Positions 35,611 through 44,349 of a stretch of 64,000 bases of DNA are shown here, piece after piece. The notes beneath the pieces were generated by a model. That model was not told the DNA's origin. It saw only the letters and a list, made by a program, of their open reading frames with translations, and did no database searches. Made by a program: the position numbers and the translations under genes. Every line of letters begins with the position of its first letter. Position 1 is the first letter of the stretch. This DNA comes from Candidatus Melainabacteria bacterium (GTDB lineage: Bacteria; Cyanobacteriota; Vampirovibrionia; Obscuribacterales; Obscuribacteraceae). The stretch lies in NCBI GenBank assembly GCA_016699165.1, contig CP064963.1:620001-684000 (forward strand), given 5' to 3'.

Positions 35611-36993
35611 TTAATTTTTCTTCTCTAAATACTCGCCCGATTCTTCACTTTTAAGTAATTTGAGCTCTTCTTGCAAGTAATAGAAGCCCAGAGCAAGAGT
35701 GGGAATACCAATTAGAAAAAGTGTAGTCGAAACGCCACCCGGCAGGTTGTCAGCAGCCACCCCGGCAAGAACTACTGGAATTGTTGAGGCAGCAGACATG
35801 GCTGTGTTTTGGGCGCCAAAGACTTTTCCTCGCAATTGCTCTGGCACAGCACCTTGTAGTGCCGAGTAGGTCGGAACTGCCACCATAGCGCATGAAGCGC
35901 CGATTAAAACGCTGATAGTCAATGGAATCAGAATCAGTAATCCCTGATAAGTGAAGGTGGGCAAGCCCAACTGAAGGGCATGGTCTTTTATAAAACCCAA
36001 ACTGCCAAGTACACTCATAAAAAAGCCAAGACAGCAAAAACCTCTATAGGCAAGGACTGTGGCATGCATTTTGGCGCCGAATATACCGACAAAAAAGTTG
36101 CCAATTCCCATTCCAAGCCCAGCACCGGCAACAATGTAGCCAAACTGATGAGGCTGCAAATCAAGAACTTGCTCAGCCAGAGCCACTGCAATGATATTGA
36201 GCGTGATTATGGTGCTGAAAAGAATTGTTATTTTAACGATGGCACGAAAAACATAGCGACTACTAACTATGTAGGCGATACCAAATCGCAACTCTTCCCA
36301 CCATGGCTCGTGATCTTTCTTTTGCGGTTTAGTATCTTTGATTCCAATTAAAAAAAGAGCCGATATGAAAAATCCAATCGCCACTGCATACGGTGCTTTA
36401 TTAAGACCAGTCGATTCGATAATAGGATCGCCAATAGCAAATCCAAAACCAAGAGCAATCATCATTGTGGTGAAGAAAAGCGAATTGGCGGCAAGCAAAT
36501 CGTCTTTTTTAACCAGCCTTGGAATCGATGCCGTTTCAGCCGGTGCAAAAAATTGCGAACCAATAGAAATTGTAAATGCCAAGGACAAAGCAATGCTGGG
36601 TGCCTGTTTTACAAGCGGAGTAGCTATCAGGCAGACAGTGGCTGCTCGAAAGAGGCTGGACAATACCAGCACTAATTTATTTGAAAAACGGTCTACGTAA
36701 ACGCCTGCAATCGGACTCAAAATGATGGCTGGAATCGTAAATGCCACATAAAGCAAGCTCGTCATTTGAGCGGCGCCCACAAATTTGCCGGCAATGGTTG
36801 AGTGCTGAAGGGTAGTTAAAACAGCGACGAATAAGACGAAAACTGCGCGGTCTGCAAATTGAGAAAAAATCTGAGCAACCCAAAGACACATGAACTGCGG
36901 ATTACGCAATACAGACGCGTAACCAGATACACCTGAAGAGTTAGCATCTTCCTTAGAATCAGGAAGATCCACTTTGCGATTTTCTACGGACAC
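35611..36993 (-). CDS. MFS transporter, EntS/MFS_3 type
   Basis: The 460-aa protein has about 12 membrane segments. It opens with RNPQFMCLWVAQIFSQFADRAV, typical of the MFS_3 (EntS-like exporter) group, with the motif GVYVDRFSNKLVLV after helix 2 and a second-half motif PTYSALQGAVPEQLRGKVFG. It is probably a drug or metabolite efflux pump; the substrate is unknown. The start is GTG 36993, with AGGAAA about 9 bases upstream. It follows lpxA by 12 bases on the same strand, so the fabZ-lpxA-MFS genes may form one operon. Confidence 0.9.
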   Translation of the reverse strand: MSVENRKVDLPDSKEDANSSGVSGYASVLRNPQFMCLWVAQIFSQFADRAVFVLFVAVLTTLQHSTIAGKFVGAAQMTSLLYVAFTIPAIILSPIAGVYVDRFSNKLVLVLSSLFRAATVCLIATPLVKQAPSIALSLAFTISIGSQFFAPAETASIPRLVKKDDLLAANSLFFTTMMIALGFGFAIGDPIIESTGLNKAPYAVAIGFFISALFLIGIKDTKPQKKDHEPWWEELRFGIAYIVSSRYVFRAIVKITILFSTIITLNIIAVALAEQVLDLQPHQFGYIVAGAGLGMGIGNFFVGIFGAKMHATVLAYRGFCCLGFFMSVLGSLGFIKDHALQLGLPTFTYQGLLILIPLTISVLIGASCAMVAVPTYSALQGAVPEQLRGKVFGAQNTAMSAASTIPVVLAGVAADNLPGGVSTTLFLIGIPTLALGFYYLQEELKLLKSEESGEYLEKKN

Positions 36994-37005
36994 TAATTAG
37001 GTTTC

Positions 37006-37854
37006 CTAGAAGTCACCAACACCAGCTTCTGCCAGAGGTTTTTCCTCGCTTACAGCTTCGTCCCTGATCTCATCATATGATGTCATGGCGATACAAACAC
37101 CCCTTCGGCTCGTACGATAAAAATTTATGATTTCTTGCACTTCAGCATAATGTCCAAGTTCTGCTTCAACACGCTCAAGTGCTATTTTTTGATTCATCCC
37201 TTCGCGATAAATCATTCGATAAGCATCTTTGACTGCTTTGCGAATTTCGGGACCAAATTTGTTTCGCTTCATTCCCACCAGATTGATGCCACAAACTTTG
37301 GCTGGTCTGCCATCCATCATAGCAAAAGGAGGCATGTCTTTGCGCGTGCCTGTTATTCCGCCCATCATCACAAGACGTCCGATTTTGACATTCTGGTGTA
37401 CAGCCACAGTGCCGCCAAAAACGACATTGTCTCCCACTTCCACATATCCACCCAAAGTGGCGTTGTTTGCCATAATAACGCCGTTTCCAACTTTGCAGTT
37501 GTGAGCGATATGAGAGTAATTCATCAAGAAACAATCGTTGCCCAAAGTGGTGTAACCTTCTTTGGTTGCTCTATGAATAGTGACAAATTCTCTAAGGGTT
37601 GTGCGATCGCCAATTTTTACACCGGTGAATTCGCCCTTATAACCTAAATCTTGAGGATCAAGACCAATAGCAACAGAAGCATAAATTTTGCAGTCTGCAC
37701 CAATAGTAGTATCGCCATCTATAACACAATGCGGTCCAACTACAGTTCGCTCACCGATAGTTACGCCTTTTCCAATTACGACGTAGGGGCCGATTTCGGC
37801 ACTGTCTGCTATTTTCGCGCCGTCGGCAATTATTGCTGTTGAATGAATAGACAT
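37006..37854 (-). CDS. lpxA: Acyl-ACP--UDP-N-acetylglucosamine O-acyltransferase
   Basis: The 282-aa enzyme performs the first step of lipid A synthesis, moving a 3-hydroxyacyl chain from ACP to UDP-GlcNAc. Hexapeptide repeats forming a left-handed beta helix run from residue 3 to about 190 (IHSTAIIADGAKIADSAEIG and onward). The catalytic His lies in FLMNYSHIAHNCKVGN near 122, and substrate residues in GLDPQDLGYKGE and FVTIHRAT. A helical C-terminal domain follows. The length is slightly above E. coli LpxA (262). It is preceded by fabZ with one base between, a common gene pair. Its presence supports an LPS-bearing outer membrane. Confidence 0.95.
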   Translation of the reverse strand: MSIHSTAIIADGAKIADSAEIGPYVVIGKGVTIGERTVVGPHCVIDGDTTIGADCKIYASVAIGLDPQDLGYKGEFTGVKIGDRTTLREFVTIHRATKEGYTTLGNDCFLMNYSHIAHNCKVGNGVIMANNATLGGYVEVGDNVVFGGTVAVHQNVKIGRLVMMGGITGTRKDMPPFAMMDGRPAKVCGINLVGMKRNKFGPEIRKAVKDAYRMIYREGMNQKIALERVEAELGHYAEVQEIINFYRTSRRGVCIAMTSYDEIRDEAVSEEKPLAEAGVGDF

Positions 37855-37855
37855 T

Positions 37856-38356
37856 TTATTTTGCAGTTCCCATGAATTTCTCTTTGTCGATCATAGAGAA
37901 TGAAAATTCTCCTTCGCAAGCGAGTTTGTCACCCACTTTTGCGATACCGCGACAACGCCCAAGGGGTCCTTTGATTTTTAAAAGTTCCACTTCCATATCT
38001 AAGCGATCACCTGGTTCAACCATTGAACGGAATTTAAACCCGTCGATACCTGTGAATACACCTAAATTATGTTTGTATTCGTCTTTGGTGAGCAATGTTA
38101 TGCAAGCCAATTGAGCTAACGCTTCCACCATTAGAACGCCAGGCATAATTGGACCGAAAGGAAAATGTCCTTCGAAAAATTGCTCGTTAGCAGTCATATT
38201 TTTATAACCAACGCCACGCACACCAGGCTCCACCGACGTGACACGGTCGAGCAGAAGAAATGGATAGCGATGAGGCAAGATTTCTTTTATCTGCCGAATA
38301 TTCAAGGTCAAATTTTCTTTTGTGCTGCTAGCTTCGTCTTTGACGCCACTCGTCAT
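37856..38356 (-). CDS. fabZ: 3-hydroxyacyl-ACP dehydratase
   Basis: The 166-aa enzyme dehydrates 3-hydroxyacyl-ACP in fatty acid elongation. Hot-dog fold motifs: LPHRYPFLLLDRV near 28, catalytic His in GHFPFGPIMPGVLMVEALAQ near 65 with the catalytic Glu following, and GIDGFKFRSMVEPGDRL near 105. I chose ATG 38356 because GAGG sits 9 bases upstream; a GTG five codons earlier exists. It heads the fabZ-lpxA unit, which balances membrane lipid and lipid A supply. Confidence 0.95.
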   Translation of the reverse strand: MTSGVKDEASSTKENLTLNIRQIKEILPHRYPFLLLDRVTSVEPGVRGVGYKNMTANEQFFEGHFPFGPIMPGVLMVEALAQLACITLLTKDEYKHNLGVFTGIDGFKFRSMVEPGDRLDMEVELLKIKGPLGRCRGIAKVGDKLACEGEFSFSMIDKEKFMGTAK

Positions 38357-38514
38357 TTGCAAAAACCTCACTTATTCTTCAAAATTGTGCCAAACTAATT
38401 TTTAGTTTCAGAAAACACAGTATACAAATAACTGTCTAATAACGTGATGAGTATTTTCTACTGAGAACTGCAAACGACCAGGTATTTAACAGTTACCTTG
38501 GCGAGGGAACCACT

Positions 38515-39642
38515 ATAAAACGACGCGACTTCTTACTATCACTTATTTCAGTAAGCCTTCTGGGAATTTCGTATGAAAACAAGGCGCATGCTTCACTTGC
38601 GCCCGTAAAGCCATTTTCATTTGCTTATGTTACAGATGTGCATTTGACAACCGACATGCAGGATACGCACGAACTCTTTCATGAGAGTCAACTGATATTG
38701 CAGTCGGTAATCAAGAAAATCAACGCTCTGCAAGTCGACTTCGTTGTTTTTGGCGGTGATCAGGTAGAAGGTCTTGGTAAAAACGAGTCCAACTGGAATT
38801 TATTTCTTGATGTTGTCCAGGGGCTGAATTGTCCATGGCACTTTGTTCTGGGCGACAAGGACGTGACTGCAGTAGTCGATAAAATGGCTGTTTTCGGTCC
38901 CGACTGGAAAGGCAAAGGAATAGAGGGCAACACTTCTTACTGGTCCAGCGACTTTGCCTCAAATGTCCACTTGGTGGGACTTGACACCTCTCGCACCGAA
39001 AGTCGAGAAGGTCTATTGTCAAGCCGTCAAATCAATTGGCTCAAAAAAGATCTGGAAAAAAATTCGAGCAAATTTACTATCGTTTTCAGTCATCATCCCC
39101 TTTTGGCGCCGCCACCATATGACACTGGAAACACTCCCTGGACTTCTTATATTCTGGCCAATGCAGCGTCTGGTCGCGAAGTACTTGGCGCATCGCCTTA
39201 TGTGCGCCTTGCTTTGAGCGGTCACATAGGAATGAACAAAGTACAAAAAGAAGGAAACATTTACTACGTATCCAACGCCGCACTCGCAAGTTATCCCTGT
39301 AGTTTTAAGGTCTTCAAAGTCGATCAAGACAAAATCGAGATGGAGTCTTATCAAATAGAATACAAAGCGTTTGTAGATAAAGCGCGCAAAAATCTAATAG
39401 AGTCCACGCTTGCATATTATTACGATAAAGGCAAACCAAAAGAATATGCAAGAGCCAGTGAGGGAGACAGTTTAGACCAAAATGCATTATTGCCACTTTA
39501 TGGTGGCATGATCCCTGCCAAACTTGAAAAAGAAACGACAAGTAGTGGCGGTTTTGGAATCGGGCTTGGACTGGGGCTTTTCAAAGGCAAGAAAAAAGTA
39601 GAAAAACCAAAAGAAGAACCAACACAAAAGGGGAAGAAATAA
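38515..39642 (+). CDS. Calcineurin-like metallophosphoesterase with Tat-type signal, AUA start
   Basis: The 375-aa protein opens with the metal motif FAYVTDVHLTTD, then FGGDQVEGL, FVLGDKD, FSHHPLLAP and LSGHIGMNK, a complete class I metallophosphoesterase set. The first canonical in-frame start is GTG 38638, which lies inside the D-x-H motif and cannot be right. Upstream the frame encodes IKRRDFLLSLISVSLLGIS, a twin-arginine-like export signal. Its only plausible start is ATA 38515, with GCGAGGGA 6 bases upstream. No in-frame ATG, GTG or TTG occurs back to the stop at 38440. The C-terminus has a Gly-rich and Lys-rich tail. It is followed by kynA after 3 bases. Confidence 0.8.
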   Translation: MKRRDFLLSLISVSLLGISYENKAHASLAPVKPFSFAYVTDVHLTTDMQDTHELFHESQLILQSVIKKINALQVDFVVFGGDQVEGLGKNESNWNLFLDVVQGLNCPWHFVLGDKDVTAVVDKMAVFGPDWKGKGIEGNTSYWSSDFASNVHLVGLDTSRTESREGLLSSRQINWLKKDLEKNSSKFTIVFSHHPLLAPPPYDTGNTPWTSYILANAASGREVLGASPYVRLALSGHIGMNKVQKEGNIYYVSNAALASYPCSFKVFKVDQDKIEMESYQIEYKAFVDKARKNLIESTLAYYYDKGKPKEYARASEGDSLDQNALLPLYGGMIPAKLEKETTSSGGFGIGLGLGLFKGKKKVEKPKEEPTQKGKK

Positions 39643-39645
39643 ACA

Positions 39646-40479
39646 ATGTCTGGATACGGTGAGGGAAAAGGCGTTTCGTACAATTCCTATCTAAAAGTAA
39701 AAGAGTTGAAAGAGCTCCAGCTCTGCCTGTCGGACCCGGCTCACCACGACGAGCCATTGTTCATTATCATTCACCAGACCTATGAGTTGTGGTTCAAACT
39801 GATTTTGCACGAACTCGACTCGATAGTAAAAATTTTAGAAGACACAGATTTAGACGACGCCAAAATTTGGCAAGCCAATTTCTATCTCAAAAGAGTGGTG
39901 GCAATTCAAAAACATTTGGTAAATCAAATCCATATCTTAGAGACAATGGCACCAAAAGAATTTTTAGGATTTAGAAATCATCTAAATCCTGCCAGTGGCT
40001 TTCAATCCAGCCAATTTCGCGAAATAGAGTTTTTGGGCGGGATGAAAGACACAAATATGCTCAAATATTTCAGTCATGAGCATGCTGCCGTTGTTGATTT
40101 ACAAAAACGGTTCGATTCACATTCACTTCACGACCTATTTTTTAAAGTGATCACATGGGCCGGTTTTAAGCCAGTTATGGATAAAGAAACTGATAGTGAA
40201 GAAGAAAAGAAGAATAAATTAGAGCAAAGGGTACAAGAAATAAAGAAACTGTATGACCAGGCTGCCAAATATCCTCATATCTATGACCTCGCCGAGCTTT
40301 TGCTCGACTTTGACGAGGGCATTCTTCTCTGGCGCAAACATCATGCAACCGTGGTGGAGCGCATTATCGGATTCAAACAGGGTACAGGCGGTAGCGAGGG
40401 AGTGGCTTATCTCAAATCTACCTGGACTAAAAAGTGTTTCCCCGAGCTTTGGCAGGTCAGAACTTATCTGGAGATTTAA
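39646..40479 (+). CDS. kynA: Tryptophan 2,3-dioxygenase
   Basis: The 277-aa heme enzyme opens the indole ring of tryptophan to N-formylkynurenine. Family blocks seen: VSYNSYLKVKELKELQ near 11, EPLFIIIHQTYELWFKLILHE near 37 (with the distal-site His), GFRNHLNPASGFQSSQFREIE near 106 and WRKHHATVVERIIGFKQGTGG near 230 (with the proximal heme His). Length is standard. A GGGGAAG binding site lies within the end of the preceding gene, 3 bases away, so both are coupled. No other kynurenine-pathway genes are beside it; the FAH-family gene at 9485 is distant. Confidence 0.96.
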   Translation: MSGYGEGKGVSYNSYLKVKELKELQLCLSDPAHHDEPLFIIIHQTYELWFKLILHELDSIVKILEDTDLDDAKIWQANFYLKRVVAIQKHLVNQIHILETMAPKEFLGFRNHLNPASGFQSSQFREIEFLGGMKDTNMLKYFSHEHAAVVDLQKRFDSHSLHDLFFKVITWAGFKPVMDKETDSEEEKKNKLEQRVQEIKKLYDQAAKYPHIYDLAELLLDFDEGILLWRKHHATVVERIIGFKQGTGGSEGVAYLKSTWTKKCFPELWQVRTYLEI

Positions 40480-40489
40480 TCGAGTCTAA

Positions 40490-41026
40490 ATGTCTCAACT
40501 TTCCAGAAAATTTGAAATGCCCTTTTTAATTTTTCTCCTACTGGGAGCATTTTTAATCTTCGCCCTTGTAGATATTCCGCCTTATATCAATGGCCTAAAT
40601 GCATTGAGTTGGATAGAAACTAAAGGCAAGATGGACAGTTTTGACACGCAGTTTCAGACTCTCGGCAGAGATCCCGCCTTCACCCCCAAAGTGCAATACC
40701 ATTACAATGTCGGCGACGTTAACTACACTTCAGAGAGAATTTCTTTTCAGCCTCCAATTGGATTACCTGGTTTTGAGACCGGAAAATATGGAGAGAAATA
40801 CAAAGTAGGAAATGAGGTAAAAGTATTTTACGATCCTAAAAATCCAAAGCAGTCGTATTTAGAAAATCAACCTTCGCTCACAATTGGAATCGCCCACCTG
40901 GTCGCCTATTTAATCTTCGTTTTCATTTTGTACTTGTCTGTTTATCCTAAAATTGCTGACGAAAGCAAGAGTGCACAAGAAACGTCCAATAATCCAAAAA
41001 TTGAACCAGAACCCCAGACCTCATAG
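40490..41026 (+). CDS. DUF3592 membrane protein
   Basis: The 178-aa protein has one membrane segment at about 11-30 and another at about 130-155. The loop between carries the DUF3592 pattern: WIETKGKMDSFD, VQYHYNVGDVNYTSERISF, YKVGNEVKVFYDPKNPKQSYLE. The loop is probably periplasmic. The charged tail has Glu/Pro residues. Family function is unknown. It lies 10 bases after kynA and 12 bases before the Ser/Thr kinase, suggesting an operon of metallophosphoesterase, kynA, DUF3592 and kinase. Confidence 0.88.
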   Translation: MSQLSRKFEMPFLIFLLLGAFLIFALVDIPPYINGLNALSWIETKGKMDSFDTQFQTLGRDPAFTPKVQYHYNVGDVNYTSERISFQPPIGLPGFETGKYGEKYKVGNEVKVFYDPKNPKQSYLENQPSLTIGIAHLVAYLIFVFILYLSVYPKIADESKSAQETSNNPKIEPEPQTS

Positions 41027-41038
41027 AGCAAAGAAACA

Positions 41039-43174
41039 GTGACCTCAGACACCGAAATGTCCAATCAAGGAGAAAAAGGCGTCGAGCTGACCAAAAAGTG
41101 TCCGGCTTGTCAGTCTACCTATCCTGATAATTTCATTGTTTGTCAGAACGACAAGGTCATACTTGTCAAAATCAAAAAAGACAAATTACTTGGACAGATT
41201 CTAAACGAACGCTACAAAGTGGTTGAAGAAATCGGTCGTGGCGGCATGAGCATCGTCTACAAAGGCGTCCATGAGTTAATGGACAGGCTTGTAGCAATCA
41301 AAGTTCTATTGCCTCAACTTGTAAGTGATCAAACCAGTATTAAACGCTTTCAGGTAGAAGCTCAAGCGGCATCTTGCCTTTCACATCCAAACGTAATCAC
41401 CATCTATGACTACGGTGTGGTAGACGACGAGCAACCTTTCCTGGTCATGGACTTTTTGGAAGGCGAGAGTCTTTCAGACATTATAAAACGCGACGACCAT
41501 GTCGAGATGAAGCGGACTATTCCAATATTTATGCAAGCTGCAGAAGCATTGGAGCATGCCCACCAGAAAGGTGTCATTCACCGCGATTTGAAGTCGAGCA
41601 ATATCATGCTCATAAATTTTGAAGGCAAAGATGATTTTGTCAAAGTAGTGGATTTTGGTATCGCCAAATTGATGCCTTCTTCAGGTAAACAGGCACAACA
41701 CCTAACTGCAACTGGTGAAATTTTCGGCAGTCCTATTTATATGAGCCCCGAGCAATGCACAGGATCAACCCTTGATGCTCGCTCAGATATTTATTCTATG
41801 GGCGCCATGATGTACGAAGCCCTCACCGGACAGCCGCCTATCATGGGACGCTCTGTGGTTGAGACCATGGAAATGCATCTGACTACTCCACCTCCACCAC
41901 TGAAAGAAACGAGGCCGGACCTCGAAATAAATGAGTCGCTAGAGCGAGTAGTGATGAAGGCTTTGTCTAAAAAGCCCGAAGCACGTTTTCAAAAAATGCA
42001 AGAATTGCGCGATGCTCTGGAAGGCGTCTCCAAGCTTCTGGAACAAGAAAAATTGTTTGGACCAACAACAGGTTTGCGCTCAACCGCTGCCAAAACCAAG
42101 TCGGTACCAAGCAAACAAGAAAATACCCAAAAAAGCGCTCAAGGTAAAACCTCTGGCGTCAAAACAAAAGCGCAAGAAACTTCGCGCCTTGAGCCAGCTC
42201 GCGATGATGCGCCTCTAAACGATGCAACATCTAAACTGAATAAACTAAAAGAGCTTGTTCCTGGTCAAAAGCCTTCATTTGTCATAATCGCCATTGGCGC
42301 ACTCTTACTTGCAGGTGTGGCAACAGCAGCTGGATTTTTCTTATCTAACACCAATGTTGGATCTCTTCTGTCATTTCAAAACAAAGATGAGGGACTGATT
42401 TATTACTATGCTCCCGCTTCAGAAACAAATTCTAAGACGGGCGAAGTCATTTTATGGGTCAAACCGAGTACTGGCTCAAGCGAGTCTGCTCATGCCCTCA
42501 AGTTAAGCACTGGAAGCTACAATATGGACGACCGCTCGGCCTATGCCGAAGGTGCGTCGATTGGCGACTACTGGAAGATTTCATACAAGCACGTAGGCAG
42601 CGATAATGTGCTTGATGAAGGCACCATGATCGATCAAAAATCGAGCGAAAATTTGCGTCAAATTGTGGGTCTTATTAGAAGCATGTTTGGCATTTTATCG
42701 AAAGATGATGACACCATCAGTGGTGATGCGATGATGAATTTTTATACTGAAGATTTTGCCGCCAACGACTATCAAAAGCTTTCCGAAACCTGGTCTAAAG
42801 AGACTCTTGAATTTCAAGCTATTGGCGATGTCAACTCAGCTCCCAAATCGGCATTGAAAATAGAAAGTTTCGATCCGAAAAAATTAACTGCTTCGGTTTT
42901 GTGCAATACCAATTTTTGGATTCGCAAAGGTCCTAGATATCTGCGATTTGTAGTGATTAAAGAAAACAACAAAAAATGGCTTATCCACAAAGTGGAAGAA
43001 ATTTCGCCCACTATCTGGCAACAAGATATTGCCGACGGTAGTCAGTTTGACAGCTCCGACTCAAAAGATAGTGGTCCATATCTCAAAAAAGATTCTGAAC
43101 ATTCTATGGGTGATATCAAGAATATTTTGGATCAAGAAGACGGAAAGTCTGGCTCAAAGAGAGAAGAAGAGTAA
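41039..43174 (+). CDS. Membrane Ser/Thr protein kinase with zinc ribbon
   Basis: The 711-aa protein opens with a zinc ribbon (KKCPACQSTYPDNFIVCQND, residues about 18-37), then a Hanks kinase: GRGGMSIVYKG near 66, AIKVLLPQL near 87, HRDLKSSN near 181, DFGIAK near 207, and SPIYMSPEQC. A linker precedes one membrane segment (about 413-436, IIAIGALLLAGVATAAGFFL). The outer domain of about 275 residues is unrecognised but ends in a DUF-like beta fold with charged tail. It resembles the kinase at 15894 up to the membrane segment. The start is GTG 41039, or ATG six codons later; neither has a strong binding site. Confidence 0.92.
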   Translation: MTSDTEMSNQGEKGVELTKKCPACQSTYPDNFIVCQNDKVILVKIKKDKLLGQILNERYKVVEEIGRGGMSIVYKGVHELMDRLVAIKVLLPQLVSDQTSIKRFQVEAQAASCLSHPNVITIYDYGVVDDEQPFLVMDFLEGESLSDIIKRDDHVEMKRTIPIFMQAAEALEHAHQKGVIHRDLKSSNIMLINFEGKDDFVKVVDFGIAKLMPSSGKQAQHLTATGEIFGSPIYMSPEQCTGSTLDARSDIYSMGAMMYEALTGQPPIMGRSVVETMEMHLTTPPPPLKETRPDLEINESLERVVMKALSKKPEARFQKMQELRDALEGVSKLLEQEKLFGPTTGLRSTAAKTKSVPSKQENTQKSAQGKTSGVKTKAQETSRLEPARDDAPLNDATSKLNKLKELVPGQKPSFVIIAIGALLLAGVATAAGFFLSNTNVGSLLSFQNKDEGLIYYYAPASETNSKTGEVILWVKPSTGSSESAHALKLSTGSYNMDDRSAYAEGASIGDYWKISYKHVGSDNVLDEGTMIDQKSSENLRQIVGLIRSMFGILSKDDDTISGDAMMNFYTEDFAANDYQKLSETWSKETLEFQAIGDVNSAPKSALKIESFDPKKLTASVLCNTNFWIRKGPRYLRFVVIKENNKKWLIHKVEEISPTIWQQDIADGSQFDSSDSKDSGPYLKKDSEHSMGDIKNILDQEDGKSGSKREEE

Positions 43175-43987
43175 TTATTTGAGCAGTGGCACAGCGGTGC
43201 CGGGTAATTGCTCGAAATCAAAATCGCTTTTAAGCATCATTTCTTTATCGCCTGTGCCCATGACCGAAATAGTCAGGTCGTCATCGTCTTGCTTATTTTC
43301 CATTTCCAAAACCAAATCGCCAATTTTCTGATTGGCCAATTTTGTTTCCCCAGCAAAGACATTGTACAAAGGCGACGATTCTTTGTTTAATTCTGGCACT
43401 TTCAAATTCTCGCCAAAAATCACTATGTCCCCGTCAGACAGGTCACCTTGACCTAGTTTAAGCACAGTAATAGATGGCAGTTTATTTTCAAGTTCGCTTT
43501 TGTTCTCTGGCTTCACATCTATCTTTGTCAGCTTTTGTCTAAAAAATATTTCGTTAATAAGGTCCGAAACAGAATCTGAATCGCGCTCGGGAATTCCCGC
43601 TTGAATAAAGCTTTTAGCCACGTCACGGGCAAACATGCCTTGACGCGAATCTTCGATACAGCGACGGCGCAACTTCAAAACCATTCTTTTAATTCGTCCC
43701 TCTTTAGTCAGGGTCAGATTCAAATCAACGCATTGGCGCAGCATACTTCCACGCGGAGGCTTATAAGAAATCGATGTAAAACCATCTTTGGTGACAGACA
43801 TTCCAATCATGCTAAATCTAAAAAAGCTAAAGAAGTCCTTTTTATATGCCTCTGACAAAGGCTCGCCGTATATGCTCAATGCCCCTGAATCGCTAAAGAC
43901 CGGCAGCGGGAAAAGCGAAGCGATAACAAGACACAGAGCCGTTATTCGTCCCTTTTTATTGATTTTTTTTCGACTTAAACGGTCCAT
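43175..43987 (-). CDS. Exported protein of unknown function
   Basis: The 270-aa protein has a signal peptide (basic MDRLSRKKINKKGR, then TALCLVIASLFPLPVFS). The mature part is mixed alpha/beta with Lys/Arg clusters (KRMVLKLRRRCIED) and acidic stretches near the C-terminus (MENKQDDDDL). No family recognised. Its stop abuts the convergent kinase gene without a gap. ATG 43987 was taken; GTG 44002 five codons upstream is also in frame. The function could be linked to the kinase's outer domain only by position, which is weak since they are convergent. Confidence 0.68.
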   Translation of the reverse strand: MDRLSRKKINKKGRITALCLVIASLFPLPVFSDSGALSIYGEPLSEAYKKDFFSFFRFSMIGMSVTKDGFTSISYKPPRGSMLRQCVDLNLTLTKEGRIKRMVLKLRRRCIEDSRQGMFARDVAKSFIQAGIPERDSDSVSDLINEIFFRQKLTKIDVKPENKSELENKLPSITVLKLGQGDLSDGDIVIFGENLKVPELNKESSPLYNVFAGETKLANQKIGDLVLEMENKQDDDDLTISVMGTGDKEMMLKSDFDFEQLPGTAVPLLK

Positions 43988-44132
43988 ATAGTCAAGGGTC
44001 ACTTACTAAAAAATGTCACACCTTTAAGATTACTACCCATTTATCTAAATTTCCCGTCCTATGGGCGATTGCTAGCTTCAAGCCGGGTTGTAAAGAAAGA
44101 TGCAAGGCTTGGTTGGTGATGCGCTAGGGAGT

Positions 44133-44163
44133 ATATTAATTAGGGCAGTCCATAAATTAATAT
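44133..44163. promoter_or_regulatory. Inverted repeat, possible operator
   Basis: ATATTAATT (44133-44141) and AATTAATAT (44155-44163) form a 9-base inverted repeat 13 bases apart, 35 bases upstream of a small membrane-protein gene. It is operator-like in size; no known regulator is implied. Confidence 0.35.
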
Positions 44164-44197
44164 CGGTTTGTCGCCAATACAAAAGGAAGGGAATTAT

Positions 44198-44338
44198 ATG
44201 GAGATGGATTCAGGCACTATAGGAATGATGATCGCCCTTGCTGGTGTGATCATTTTGCCTGTGATCATTATCAAACTAGCTAAAAAGATGAAGAAAGTGT
44301 CGGACATGAAAGCCGGCAAGACCACCGAAGAGAAATAG
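44198..44338 (+). CDS. 46-aa single-span membrane protein
   Basis: This small frame has a very good ribosome binding site (AAGGAAGGG at 44182-44190) before ATG 44198. The protein has a short acidic N-terminus (MEMDSG), one hydrophobic helix (about 8-26, MMIALAGVIILPVIIIKLA), then a basic and charged tail (KKMKKVSDMKAGKTTEEK). This is a typical small inner-membrane protein layout. I do not recognise it. It lies alone between two minus-strand genes, with an inverted repeat upstream, which supports independent expression. Confidence 0.65.
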   Translation: MEMDSGTIGMMIALAGVIILPVIIIKLAKKMKKVSDMKAGKTTEEK

Positions 44339-44349
44339 CTCTTCAGTCT

